From contig JALTZE010000085.1 of the NCBI GenBank assembly GCA_027051315.1, positions 1 through 19,291 on the forward strand: DNA of 19,291 nt. The letters are read 5' to 3'. This DNA comes from Micavibrio sp. (GTDB lineage: Bacteria > Pseudomonadota > Alphaproteobacteria > Micavibrionales > Micavibrionaceae). The notes beneath the pieces are model-generated. The model saw only the letters and a list, made by a program, of their open reading frames with translations, ran no database searches and was not told where the DNA came from. A program made the position numbers and the translations under genes. Positions 12,785-19,291 of the stretch are shown one piece after another; within the stretch, counting starts at the first letter, position 1, and each line of letters starts with the position of its first letter.

Positions 12785-13465
12785 ATGGGTCAGAAGGTTA
12801 ATCCAATAGGTCTAAGAGTAGGTATAAACCGAACATGGGATTCTCGCTGGTACGCTGGTAAGGATTATTCGGATAAGCTTGTAAAGGATCTTGAGCTTAA
12901 AAAATATGTTCATAAAGCTTTAAAGGCTGCTGGAGTCAGTAAAGTTATAATTGAAAGGGCTGCAAAAAATATTCGTGTTACAGTACACGCTGCAAGGCCA
13001 GGTGTAATTATCGGTAAAAAAGGTGCTGATATAGAAAAGCTTAGAAGAAAATTATCTACTCTTGCAGGTGGTGATGTATCACTTAATATTGTAGAGCTTA
13101 GAAAACCTGAGCTAGACGCACAATTAGTGGCCGAAGGTATAGCTCAACAGCTTGAAAGACGTGTTTCTTTTCGTAGAGCTATGAAACGTGCAGTTCAATC
13201 AGCGATGCGTCTTGGTGCTAAAGGTATCAGGATAAATGTAGCGGGTCGTTTAGGTGGAGCGGATATTGCACGTACAGAATGGTACCGTGAAGGTAGAGTT
13301 CCTCTTCATACACTTCGTGCCGATTTGGACTATGGTACAGCAAAAGGAATGACCACATACGGAATACTTGGTATCAAAGTATGGATATATAAAGGTGATG
13401 TTCTTGAACACGACCCTGCGGCTCGTGATAAGAGAATTGCAAATATTAACGGCGGAACAAGGTAA
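12785..13465 (+). CDS. rpsC: 30S ribosomal protein S3
   Basis: S3 forms part of the mRNA entry channel and its helicase activity. It has 226 residues. The start [24 protein letters not shown] is conserved; the KH domain carries the GKKG loop in [15 protein letters not shown]; the C-terminal domain has [19 protein letters not shown] and [26 protein letters not shown] at 12768-12773 overlaps the rplV stop, suggesting translational coupling. Confidence 0.99.
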   Translation: MGQKVNPIGLRVGINRTWDSRWYAGKDYSDKLVKDLELKKYVHKALKAAGVSKVIIERAAKNIRVTVHAARPGVIIGKKGADIEKLRRKLSTLAGGDVSLNIVELRKPELDAQLVAEGIAQQLERRVSFRRAMKRAVQSAMRLGAKGIRINVAGRLGGADIARTEWYREGRVPLHTLRADLDYGTAKGMTTYGILGIKVWIYKGDVLEHDPAARDKRIANINGGTR

Positions 13466-13501
13466 AGTCAGCCAAAAATTTAAGAAAGTGGATGTATAAA
13501 A

Positions 13502-13915
13502 ATGTTACAACCAAAGAAAACAAAATTTCGCAAGCAGCATAAAGGTCGTATTCACGGCATTGCAAAAGGCGGTTCGTCACTTAATTTTGGTGCTTATGGT
13601 CTAAAGGCTATGGAGCCAGAGCGTATTACTGCACGTCAGATAGAGGCGGCGCGTCGTACTATTACCAGACATATTAAGCGTCAAGGTAAAGTGTGGATTA
13701 GGATTTTTCCTGATGTTTCAGTTTCTAAAAAGCCATTGGAAGTTCGTCAGGGTAAAGGTAAGGGGGCAGTTGAATTTTGGGCTGCTCGTGTTAAACCAGG
13801 TCGTATCATGTTTGAGATGGACGGTGTTCCAGAGCAACTTGCACGTGAAGCAATGGCATTGGCGGCATCTAAATTGCCTATAAAAACTAAATTTGTTACT
13901 CGTATTGGTGAGTAG
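13502..13915 (+). CDS. rplP: 50S ribosomal protein L16
   Basis: L16 is a late-assembling protein near the A site and helps shape the peptidyl-transferase region. The 137-residue length is standard, with [16 protein letters not shown], a core [28 protein letters not shown] and [10 protein letters not shown]. The region before the ATG (13485-13501) has only a poor match to a ribosome-binding site, so coupling to rpsC may matter. Confidence 0.99.
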   Translation: MLQPKKTKFRKQHKGRIHGIAKGGSSLNFGAYGLKAMEPERITARQIEAARRTITRHIKRQGKVWIRIFPDVSVSKKPLEVRQGKGKGAVEFWAARVKPGRIMFEMDGVPEQLAREAMALAASKLPIKTKFVTRIGE

Positions 13916-13936
13916 TTAAAAAGATAGGAGCTTAAA

Positions 13937-14146
13937 ATGAAAGCTGAAGAGCTAAGAACAAAATCTGTTGATGAGTTAAAAAAGCAATTGCTTGATTTGC
14001 GTAAAGAGCAATTCAACATGCGTTTCCAAAAAGCTGGTGGACAGATGGATAACACAGCGCAAATGAAGACATTGCGCCGTGATATCGCAAAAATAAAAAC
14101 AATTTTGACCGAAAAAAATAAAACTGAAACTGCAAAAGCAGCATAA
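13937..14146 (+). CDS. rpmC: 50S ribosomal protein L29
   Basis: L29 is a small two-helix protein at the tunnel exit beside L23. It has 69 residues, with the family pattern [27 protein letters not shown] and [12 protein letters not shown]. Predicted structure is a helical hairpin. AGGAG at 13926-13930 is 6 nt before the ATG. Confidence 0.98.
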   Translation: MKAEELRTKSVDELKKQLLDLRKEQFNMRFQKAGGQMDNTAQMKTLRRDIAKIKTILTEKNKTETAKAA

Positions 14147-14170
14147 GTAAATAACTAAGGAGATTAAGAT

Positions 14171-14590
14171 ATGCCACGCCGTATTTTGGAAGGCAAAGTA
14201 GTAAGTAATAAAAACGACAAGACAGTATCAGTTCTTGTTGAAAGACGCTACATGCATCCAGTATATAAAAAATATATTAAACGTACAGATAAATACGCAG
14301 CTCATGATGAGGCTAATATATGCCAAACAGGTGATGTGGTGGCTATCGAGGAATGTCGCCCAATATCCAAAAATAAAAAATGGATAGTGGTAACAAAAAA
14401 TGGTGAAGCTATAGCAGCCGCACCAGTTGAGAAAAAGGCAGAGTCTACTGAAAAAGCTCCTGCTGCTAAAAAGGCTTCTGCCAAAAAAACAGAAGAAAAA
14501 AAGGCAGTAGCAAAGAAGGCTCCTGCGAAGAAAGCAGCAACTAAAAAAGCTTCGGCTAAAAAAACAGTAGCTAAAAAAGAGAAGGAATAA
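14171..14590 (+). CDS. rpsQ: 30S ribosomal protein S17 with Lys/Ala-rich C-terminal tail
   Basis: S17 is an early-binding protein of the 30S body. The core (residues 1 to about 83) has [46 protein letters not shown] and KKWIVV, like other alphaproteobacterial S17. The whole protein is 139 residues against 84 in E. coli. Residues about 85-139 (14423-14587) consist largely of AKK-containing pentads such as [10 protein letters not shown] and ASAKK, with about 20 lysines in 53 residues. This resembles histone-H1-like tails and the N-terminal tail of L30 in this same operon. AAGGAG at 14157-14162 supports the start. Confidence 0.97.
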   Translation: MPRRILEGKVVSNKNDKTVSVLVERRYMHPVYKKYIKRTDKYAAHDEANICQTGDVVAIEECRPISKNKKWIVVTKNGEAIAAAPVEKKAESTEKAPAAKKASAKKTEEKKAVAKKAPAKKAATKKASAKKTVAKKEKE

Positions 14591-14594
14591 AGTT

Positions 14595-14963
14595 ATGATT
14601 CAGATGCAAACCAACCTTGAGGTAGCTGATAATAGTGGTGCTAAGAAGGTGCAGTGCATCAAGGTATTAGGTGGTTCTCATAGGAAGACTGCCAATATTG
14701 GTGACGTAATTAAAGTTTCCGTTAAGGAAGCACTGCCACGCGGCCGCGTCAAAAAAGGTACAGTGCATGACGCAGTTATCGTAAGAACAGCACATGGTTT
14801 AAATAGAGCAAGCGGTGAAAAAATTCGTTTTGATACTAACGCTGTTGTTCTTATCAATAAAAATGGTGAGCCTGTAGGTACACGTATTTTCGGTCCTGTT
14901 ACACGTGAACTTCGTGGTAAAGGTTACATGAAAATTATATCTCTGGCTTCAGAAGTGCTATAA
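14595..14963 (+). CDS. rplN: 50S ribosomal protein L14
   Basis: L14 sits at the subunit interface, takes part in bridges and is the docking site for silencing factor RsfS. It has 122 residues with [35 protein letters not shown] and [13 protein letters not shown]. Only 4 nt separate it from rpsQ, and its ribosome-binding site AAGGA lies within the end of rpsQ, so coupled translation is expected. It begins the spc block. Confidence 0.99.
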   Translation: MIQMQTNLEVADNSGAKKVQCIKVLGGSHRKTANIGDVIKVSVKEALPRGRVKKGTVHDAVIVRTAHGLNRASGEKIRFDTNAVVLINKNGEPVGTRIFGPVTRELRGKGYMKIISLASEVL

Positions 14964-14974
14964 GGATTAAAATT

Positions 14975-15295
14975 ATGTCTAGAAATAAAATGAAAATAAA
15001 AAAAGGCGACAAAGTAGTTGTTATTACTGGTCGCGATAAAGGTAAAGAAGGAGAAGTAACAAAAGTTCTTCCTTCTGATAACAGGGTTGTCGTGCAAGGT
15101 ATCAATATGGTTACTAAGCATAGAAAACCAACACAAATGTCAGCAGGTGGTATCGAAAAAATCGAAGCATCAATTCATGCGTCAAATGTAGCATTAATTG
15201 ACCCTAAAGATAAAAAACCTGTAAGAGTAGGTTATAAAATTGATAAAGACGGAACAAAAACTCGTATAGCCAGAAGATCTGGTCAGACAGTATAA
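14975..15295 (+). CDS. rplX: 50S ribosomal protein L24
   Basis: L24 is an early 50S assembly protein. It has 106 residues with the KOW motif segment [20 protein letters not shown], then [10 protein letters not shown] and [15 protein letters not shown] overlaps the rplN stop and lies 9 nt before the ATG. Confidence 0.99.
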   Translation: MSRNKMKIKKGDKVVVITGRDKGKEGEVTKVLPSDNRVVVQGINMVTKHRKPTQMSAGGIEKIEASIHASNVALIDPKDKKPVRVGYKIDKDGTKTRIARRSGQTV

Positions 15296-15311
15296 AAGCA
15301 AGGTGAATAAT

Positions 15312-15857
15312 ATGTCAGTAGTACGTTATAAAAAAAGATATGATGACGAAATTAAATCGAAGATGAAAGAAAAATTCGGTTATAAAAATGACATGGAGAT
15401 TCCACGTCTTGAAAAAATCGTTATCAATATGGGAGTTGGTGAAGCAACTCAGAATCGTGCATTTATTGAAAATGCAGCGAATGATTTGATGCAAATAGCA
15501 GGTCAAAAGCCAATTATAATTCGTGCAAAAAAATCAAATGCATCATTTAAGGTGCGTGAAGGAATGGCAATCGGTGTAAAAGTTACGCTTCGTCGTGAAC
15601 GTATGTACGAGTTTCTGGATAGATTAACAACAATTGCATTACCACGTGTACGTGATTTTCGAGGCATAAATGGTAAAGCGTTTGATGGTCAAGGTAATTA
15701 TAATATGGGAATAAAAGAACATATTGTTTTTCCTGAAATAGATTATGATAAAGTTGATAAAATTAGAGGTATGGACATAGCTTTCCACACATCTGCAAAA
15801 ACAGATGAAGAAGCAAAAGAGCTTTTGCGTGGTTTTGATATGCCATTTAAGGATTAA
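15312..15857 (+). CDS. rplE: 50S ribosomal protein L5
   Basis: L5 binds 5S rRNA and contacts P-site tRNA in the central protuberance. It has 181 residues with [46 protein letters not shown] and the C-terminal [21 protein letters not shown] 15312 is chosen because AAGGTG at 15300-15305 is then a well-spaced ribosome-binding site. An in-frame GTG at 15303 lies inside that site. The 16-nt gap to rplX shows no obvious S8-target hairpin like the one in E. coli. Confidence 0.98.
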   Translation: MSVVRYKKRYDDEIKSKMKEKFGYKNDMEIPRLEKIVINMGVGEATQNRAFIENAANDLMQIAGQKPIIIRAKKSNASFKVREGMAIGVKVTLRRERMYEFLDRLTTIALPRVRDFRGINGKAFDGQGNYNMGIKEHIVFPEIDYDKVDKIRGMDIAFHTSAKTDEEAKELLRGFDMPFKD

Positions 15858-15908
15858 TAATTAAAAGAATAAGCGTTAGAACATAAGTTAAATTGAGGAA
15901 TTTATAAA

Positions 15909-16214
15909 ATGGCAAAAGTAAGTGCAGTACAACGTGATCTTAAACGTCGTAAGCTAATTAAGAAATATGCAAATAAACGTGCAGAGCTTAAAGCTACGAT
16001 TATAGATGAAACAAAAACACCAGAAGAGCGTTTTAACGCAATGATGAAGCTTTCAAGATTGCCTAAGAACTCTTCTAAAATACGCGCTCGTAACCGCTGT
16101 GCGGTAACTGGAAGACCACGCTCTTATCACAGAAAATTCGGTATATCCAGAATTATGCTGAGGCAATTGGCAGCTCAAGGTGAGCTTCCAGGTGTAGTTA
16201 AGTCTAGCTGGTAA
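15909..16214 (+). CDS. rpsN: 30S ribosomal protein S14 (long, zinc-independent form)
   Basis: S14 belongs to the 30S head near S3 and S10. At 101 residues, with one cysteine in [17 protein letters not shown], it is the long form without the CxxC zinc sites of the short form. The C-terminus has [25 protein letters not shown] at 15895-15900 supports the ATG. The 51-nt gap from rplE contains no other feature I can support. Confidence 0.99.
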   Translation: MAKVSAVQRDLKRRKLIKKYANKRAELKATIIDETKTPEERFNAMMKLSRLPKNSSKIRARNRCAVTGRPRSYHRKFGISRIMLRQLAAQGELPGVVKSSW

Positions 16215-16240
16215 TAATTAAAGAATAAGGATATAGAAAA

Positions 16241-16639
16241 ATGACAATGAGTGATCCATTAGGCGATATGTTGACAAGAATAAGAAATGGTCAGCATGCT
16301 AATAAAGAAACAGTATCATGTCCTTGGTCAACACTACGTGAAGCAGTATGCAATGTGTTAAAAAAACAAGGATTTATAGATGGTTATATAGTAAAAGATT
16401 TAGATAATAACAAGAAAGACCTTGTTATAACTCTAAGATATTTTGAAGGTGAGGGCTCTATCCGTGAGATGAAAAGAGTATCAAAACCAGGTAGACGTGT
16501 ATATAGTGGAGCAGATGAACTCCCTTATTTCTATAACGGTTTAGGTATAGCGGTAGTGTCAACATCAAAAGGTGTAATGTCTGATCACGAAGCTAGAGCA
16601 GCTAATGTAGGTGGAGAGGTACTTTGCCAGATATTCTAA
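16241..16639 (+). CDS. rpsH: 30S ribosomal protein S8
   Basis: S8 binds the central domain of 16S rRNA; in E. coli it also represses the spc operon. It has 132 residues with DPLGDMLTRIRNGQHA, YFEGEGSIREMKRVSKPGRRVY and the C-terminal GIAVVSTSKGVMSDHEAR followed by GGEVLC. AAGGA at 16227-16231 favours ATG 16241 over the in-frame ATG at 16247, which would be 15 nt from it. Confidence 0.99.
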   Translation: MTMSDPLGDMLTRIRNGQHANKETVSCPWSTLREAVCNVLKKQGFIDGYIVKDLDNNKKDLVITLRYFEGEGSIREMKRVSKPGRRVYSGADELPYFYNGLGIAVVSTSKGVMSDHEARAANVGGEVLCQIF

Positions 16640-16680
16640 TTAATGATTATCTGATAAAAAGAAACTAAGGAAAAAAGAAA

Positions 16681-17214
16681 ATGTCTCGTATAGGTAAAAA
16701 TCCGGTAGTAGTTCCAAATGGAGTAACTGTCGAAATAAATGGAAGTAACGTAAAAGCAAAAGGTCCTAAAGGTGAACTTACTATGGATTTACATAGTGAG
16801 GTTTCAGCTAAAGTAGAAGGCAATAATGTGATTGTTGCTCCTGCAACAAATTCACGTATAGCAAAATCTATGTGGGCGACAACACGCTCTCTTATCAATA
16901 ACATGGTAGTCGGCGTTAATGAAGGCTTTACAAAAAAACTAGAGATTAAAGGTGTTGGTTATCGTGCTCAGATGAGTGGTAAAGATATTGTTTTACAACT
17001 TGGTTTTTCTCATGAAGTTAAGTACCCAGTTCCCGAAGGGATATCAGTAACAGTTGATAAAAACGTTAATATCGCTATAACAGGTACTGATAAACAAAAG
17101 GTAGGGCAGGTTGCTGCTGAGATAGTTTCATTCCGTCCACCAGAGCCATATAAAGGTAAAGGTGTGCGTTATGAAGGAGAAGAAATCATGCTTAAGGAAG
17201 GTAAGAAGAAATAA
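16681..17214 (+). CDS. rplF: 50S ribosomal protein L6
   Basis: L6 lies near the sarcin-ricin loop and the factor-binding site. It has 177 residues with the start [54 protein letters not shown], and the C-terminal [22 protein letters not shown] at 16667-16672 is the ribosome-binding site. Confidence 0.99.
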   Translation: MSRIGKNPVVVPNGVTVEINGSNVKAKGPKGELTMDLHSEVSAKVEGNNVIVAPATNSRIAKSMWATTRSLINNMVVGVNEGFTKKLEIKGVGYRAQMSGKDIVLQLGFSHEVKYPVPEGISVTVDKNVNIAITGTDKQKVGQVAAEIVSFRPPEPYKGKGVRYEGEEIMLKEGKKK

Positions 17215-17241
17215 TAAATCTTCGATGAAAAGGTTAGAAAA

Positions 17242-17610
17242 ATGGCTTATAAATCAGAAACAAATTTTGAACGTCGTCGCAGACGAAACCGTACAAAGCT
17301 TTCAAGAATCAATAAAGCTGCTTTACCTCGTTTATCTGTACATCGTACAGGTAAGCAGATATATGCGCAGATTATAGATGATGTTAAAGGTGTAACACTT
17401 GCTGCTGCTTCAACATTAGATAAAGATGTTAAAGAAATCATCAAATCAGGAGCAAATATTACAGCAGCAACACAAGTTGGTAAAATAATAGCACAAAGAG
17501 CAAAAAAAGCTGGTGTTAAGAAAGTAATGTTTGATCGTGGTGGAAATCTTTATCATGGAAGAGTTAAGGCTCTTGCTGACAGTGCCCGCGAAGCAGGTCT
17601 TGAAGTATAA
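17242..17610 (+). CDS. rplR: 50S ribosomal protein L18
   Basis: L18 binds 5S rRNA with L5 and helps place it in the central protuberance. It has 122 residues with a basic N-terminus ([11 protein letters not shown]), [20 protein letters not shown], and the C-terminal [28 protein letters not shown] shared by the family. AAAAGG at 17228-17233 supports the ATG. Confidence 0.99.
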   Translation: MAYKSETNFERRRRRNRTKLSRINKAALPRLSVHRTGKQIYAQIIDDVKGVTLAAASTLDKDVKEIIKSGANITAATQVGKIIAQRAKKAGVKKVMFDRGGNLYHGRVKALADSAREAGLEV

Positions 17611-17638
17611 CAATAAATAATATTAAGGAATTAGTTTA

Positions 17639-18214
17639 ATGTCTCGTACAGCAGAAAAAAAACAAGCCCGTGAAGAAGGTTCAGAATTAAATGAACGTTT
17701 AGTCGGTATCAACCGTGTAGCGAAAGTTGTTAAAGGTGGTCGTAGATTCGGCTTTGCAGCTTTGATGGTTGTAGGTGATGGTAAAGGTCGCGTAGGTTTT
17801 GGTCATGGTAAAGCTCGTGAGGTTCCAGATGCTGTACGTAAGGCCAATGAACAGGCAAGACGCGAGCTTATCAAGGTTCCTCTTCGTGAAGGACGTACTT
17901 TACACCATGATGTTGAGGGACGTTATGGAGCAGGGCATGTTCACCTAAGGTCTGCTCCTCCAGGTACTGGTATTATCGCAGGTGGGCCGCTTCGTGCAAT
18001 ATTTGAAGCTTTGGGTGTCCAAGATGTCGTTGCAAAATGTATAGGTTCGAACAATCCATATAATATGGTTAGAGCCACATTTGCTGCTTTAGAAAGCATG
18101 GAAAGCCCAAGAAATGTTGCAAGCAGACGTGGTCTAAAAGTAAGCGAAATTGTTTCAGGTCGTGATAATAGGTCAGAAACAAAAAATAAAGAAAAAGCTA
18201 GCGAAGAAAAGTAA
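17639..18214 (+). CDS. rpsE: 30S ribosomal protein S5
   Basis: S5 is at the mRNA entry channel and affects accuracy; spectinomycin resistance maps to its N-terminal loop in E. coli. It has 191 residues with [36 protein letters not shown], the [17 protein letters not shown] segment and [13 protein letters not shown]. The C-terminus is a short charged Ser/Lys/Glu tail. TAAGGAA at 17624-17630 supports the start. Confidence 0.99.
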   Translation: MSRTAEKKQAREEGSELNERLVGINRVAKVVKGGRRFGFAALMVVGDGKGRVGFGHGKAREVPDAVRKANEQARRELIKVPLREGRTLHHDVEGRYGAGHVHLRSAPPGTGIIAGGPLRAIFEALGVQDVVAKCIGSNNPYNMVRATFAALESMESPRNVASRRGLKVSEIVSGRDNRSETKNKEKASEEK

Positions 18215-18240
18215 TAATTAAAGGATAAAGGGTCAGGACA

Positions 18241-18582
18241 ATGGCTGAAGAAAACAAAGAAAAGAAAACAGCAGCAAAAAAGGCTGCTCCTAAAAAGAAA
18301 GCAGAAACAAAAAAATCTCCTGCTACTAAAACTGTAGCAGCAAAAAAAGCCCCAGCAAAGAAAGTTTCTGCCAAAAACTCTACAAAAAAAACTGTAGGAA
18401 AAACAATAAAAGTAACGCAGATTGGTTCTCCGATAGGTCGTCAGGCATATCAACGTCAAACATTGATAGGTTTAGGGCTTAACAAAATGCATAAAACCAG
18501 AGAATTAGAAGATACTCCTTCTGTTCGTGGTATGATTAGAAAAGTAAGCCATCTTGTAAAAATAGAAGAAAACGCAGCCTAA
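18241..18582 (+). CDS. rpmD: 50S ribosomal protein L30 with Lys/Ala-rich N-terminal tail
   Basis: L30 is normally about 60 residues. The core here begins near residue 53 ([14 protein letters not shown]), followed by [19 protein letters not shown] and [14 protein letters not shown]. Before it lie about 52 residues (18241-18396) dominated by AAKK- and PAKK-like motifs, with about 18 lysines. AAAGGG at 18227-18232 is 8 nt before ATG 18241, and I find no ATG, GTG or TTG at the core boundary, so the tail is likely translated. It resembles the S17 tail of this operon. The gap to rpsE is 26 nt. Confidence 0.96.
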   Translation: MAEENKEKKTAAKKAAPKKKAETKKSPATKTVAAKKAPAKKVSAKNSTKKTVGKTIKVTQIGSPIGRQAYQRQTLIGLGLNKMHKTRELEDTPSVRGMIRKVSHLVKIEENAA

Positions 18583-18621
18583 AACTGCATTGGGTAATAT
18601 ACCAAATAAAGGAATAAGATA

Positions 18622-19116
18622 ATGAAACTTAATGAATTAAAACCAAGTGAAGGGTCAATAAAAGAACGTACTAGAGTAGGGCGTGGTATTGGTTCAGGTA
18701 AAGGTAAAACTTGTGGCTCTGGTCAAAAAGGTCAGAAATCAAGAACTGGTGTATCAATAAAAGGTTTTGAAGGCGGTCAAATGCCTCTTTATCGTCGCCT
18801 TCCAAAGCGCGGTTTTAACAATTATAACGCTAAAAAACATGTTGAAATCACTCTTGTTCGTCTTCAAAGAGCGATTGACGCAGGTAAGCTTGACATTAAA
18901 AAAGAAATTAATGAAGATATTTTGGTAGAAGCAGGGATAGTACGCCGTAAGAAAGATGGTATTCGTCTTCTTGCTAATGGTGAGCTAAAATCAAAAGTAA
19001 ATCTAAAAATTTCAGGTGCAACAAAAATAGCAATTGAAGCAGTTGAAAAAGCAAGCGTAAAAGTAGAAATTATCAAACATAGTCCCGCTCCTGTAGTAAG
19101 GAAAAAGAAGATATAA
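18622..19116 (+). CDS. rplO: 50S ribosomal protein L15
   Basis: L15 is a late-assembly protein bridging 23S rRNA domains. It has 164 residues: [30 protein letters not shown], then [29 protein letters not shown], and a C-terminal domain with [17 protein letters not shown]. The C-terminus is basic (VRKKKI). AAAGGA before the ATG is the ribosome-binding site. Unlike most bacteria, it is followed by a terminator and not directly by secY. Confidence 0.99.
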   Translation: MKLNELKPSEGSIKERTRVGRGIGSGKGKTCGSGQKGQKSRTGVSIKGFEGGQMPLYRRLPKRGFNNYNAKKHVEITLVRLQRAIDAGKLDIKKEINEDILVEAGIVRRKKDGIRLLANGELKSKVNLKISGATKIAIEAVEKASVKVEIIKHSPAPVVRKKKI

Positions 19117-19137
19117 TAATAAAAAATAAAACTCTTC

Positions 19138-19168
19138 AAAAGCCATATTGAAAAATATGGCTTTTTTT
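19138..19168 (+). terminator. Rho-independent terminator after rplO
   Basis: A perfect 12-bp stem (19138-19149 with 19154-19165) has a GAAA loop and an uninterrupted T-run. It starts 21 nt after the rplO stop and should end the superoperon. The A-run on the left arm means it could also act, more weakly, on transcripts coming from the right on the - strand. Confidence 0.93.
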
Positions 19169-19212
19169 ATGATTCTCCGATAAAAATGAATATAAACTTA
19201 TATTTGATATCA

Positions 19213-19290
19213 CTATCCTCTTGTCATTTCTTTCATAATTTGCTTTAAAGCACTATTGATAAAATTTATAAAATTATAAAGGGTATATAA
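19213..19290 (-). CDS. Possible 3' end of a - strand gene (uncertain)
   Basis: On the - strand a frame is open from the window edge for 25 codons and ends in TAG at 19213-19215, with a C-terminus reading ALKQIMKEMTRG. A convergent gene here would fit the bidirectional terminator. A frame of 25 codons is expected by chance in such AT-rich DNA, and no family is recognised. The alternative is intergenic DNA; a weak + strand promoter-like pair, TTGTCA (19221-19226) and TTTAAA (19244-19249) with 17-nt spacing, overlaps it. Otherwise nothing is seen in 19169-19291. Confidence 0.2.
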   Translation of the reverse strand, partial: LYTLYNFINFINSALKQIMKEMTRG

Positions 19291-19291
19291 A

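Noticed and set aside
13492..13542. Short overlapping frame starting at ATG 13492 before rplP
   Set aside because: About 16 codons only, in a different frame from L16; expected by chance.
15303..15311. Upstream GTG start for rplE
   Set aside because: The GTG is part of the AAGGTG ribosome-binding site for ATG 15312.
17941..18459. 172-codon - strand frame, rich in Phe, Ser and Cys, over rpsE/rpmD
   Set aside because: Its low-complexity sequence is the antisense image of the Lys/Ala-rich L30 tail; not a credible protein.
19221..19249. Promoter-like pair TTGTCA-N17-TTTAAA after the last terminator
   Set aside because: The match is partial and AT-rich DNA yields such pairs often; kept only as a note because no downstream gene is visible.

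Overview
This window is a ribosomal-protein and translation-factor superoperon from an AT-rich member of the Alphaproteobacteria. All recognised genes lie on the + strand in the order rpoC (5' end cut by the window) - rpsL - rpsG - fusA - tuf - rpsJ - rplC - rplD - rplW - rplB - rpsS - rplV - rpsC - rplP - rpmC - rpsQ - rplN - rplX - rplE - rpsN - rpsH - rplF - rplR - rpsE - rpmD - rplO. This is the end of the beta (rpoBC) operon followed by the classical str, S10 and spc operons. The alphaproteobacterial assignment rests on recognised sequence style: the 391-residue EF-Tu with its [11 protein letters not shown] stretch, the S10 N-terminus, the S17 N-terminus MPRRIL, and a Caulobacter-type promoter upstream of rpsL. 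Genus cannot be told from the sequence alone.

Layout. 1-4056 is most of RNA polymerase beta', closed by a strong intrinsic terminator. 4057-4616 is the only long non-coding stretch. It holds the terminator, a cluster of small palindromes with a GC-rich core (about 4166-4290), a good sigma70-type promoter (P1), a structured leader with mutually exclusive hairpins, and a second promoter candidate (P2) close to rpsL. 4617-8871 is the str block (S12, S7, EF-G, EF-Tu). A 124-nt gap with two perfect 8-bp hairpins separates it from the S10 block (8996-14590). The spc block (14595-19116) stops after rplO at a strong terminator, and secY does not follow within the remaining 175 nt.

How the genes work together. 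The products are the catalytic beta' subunit of RNA polymerase, the two elongation GTPases, and 23 ribosomal proteins of both subunits. Gaps are mostly 4-50 nt, often with the ribosome-binding site overlapping the previous stop codon, so co-transcription and coupled translation are expected. No mobile element, CRISPR array, rRNA or tRNA was seen.

The unusual content lies in added pieces on conserved genes and in non-coding regulation. S17 has a lysine/alanine-rich histone-H1-like C-terminal tail and L30 has a similar N-terminal tail. S7 has a 16-residue acidic/serine insertion. L3 has a charged C-terminal tail. RpoC has one extra residue in a zinc site. The rpsL leader and the tuf-rpsJ gap look regulatory. 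The spc operon ends early. I see no convincing wholly new gene system.
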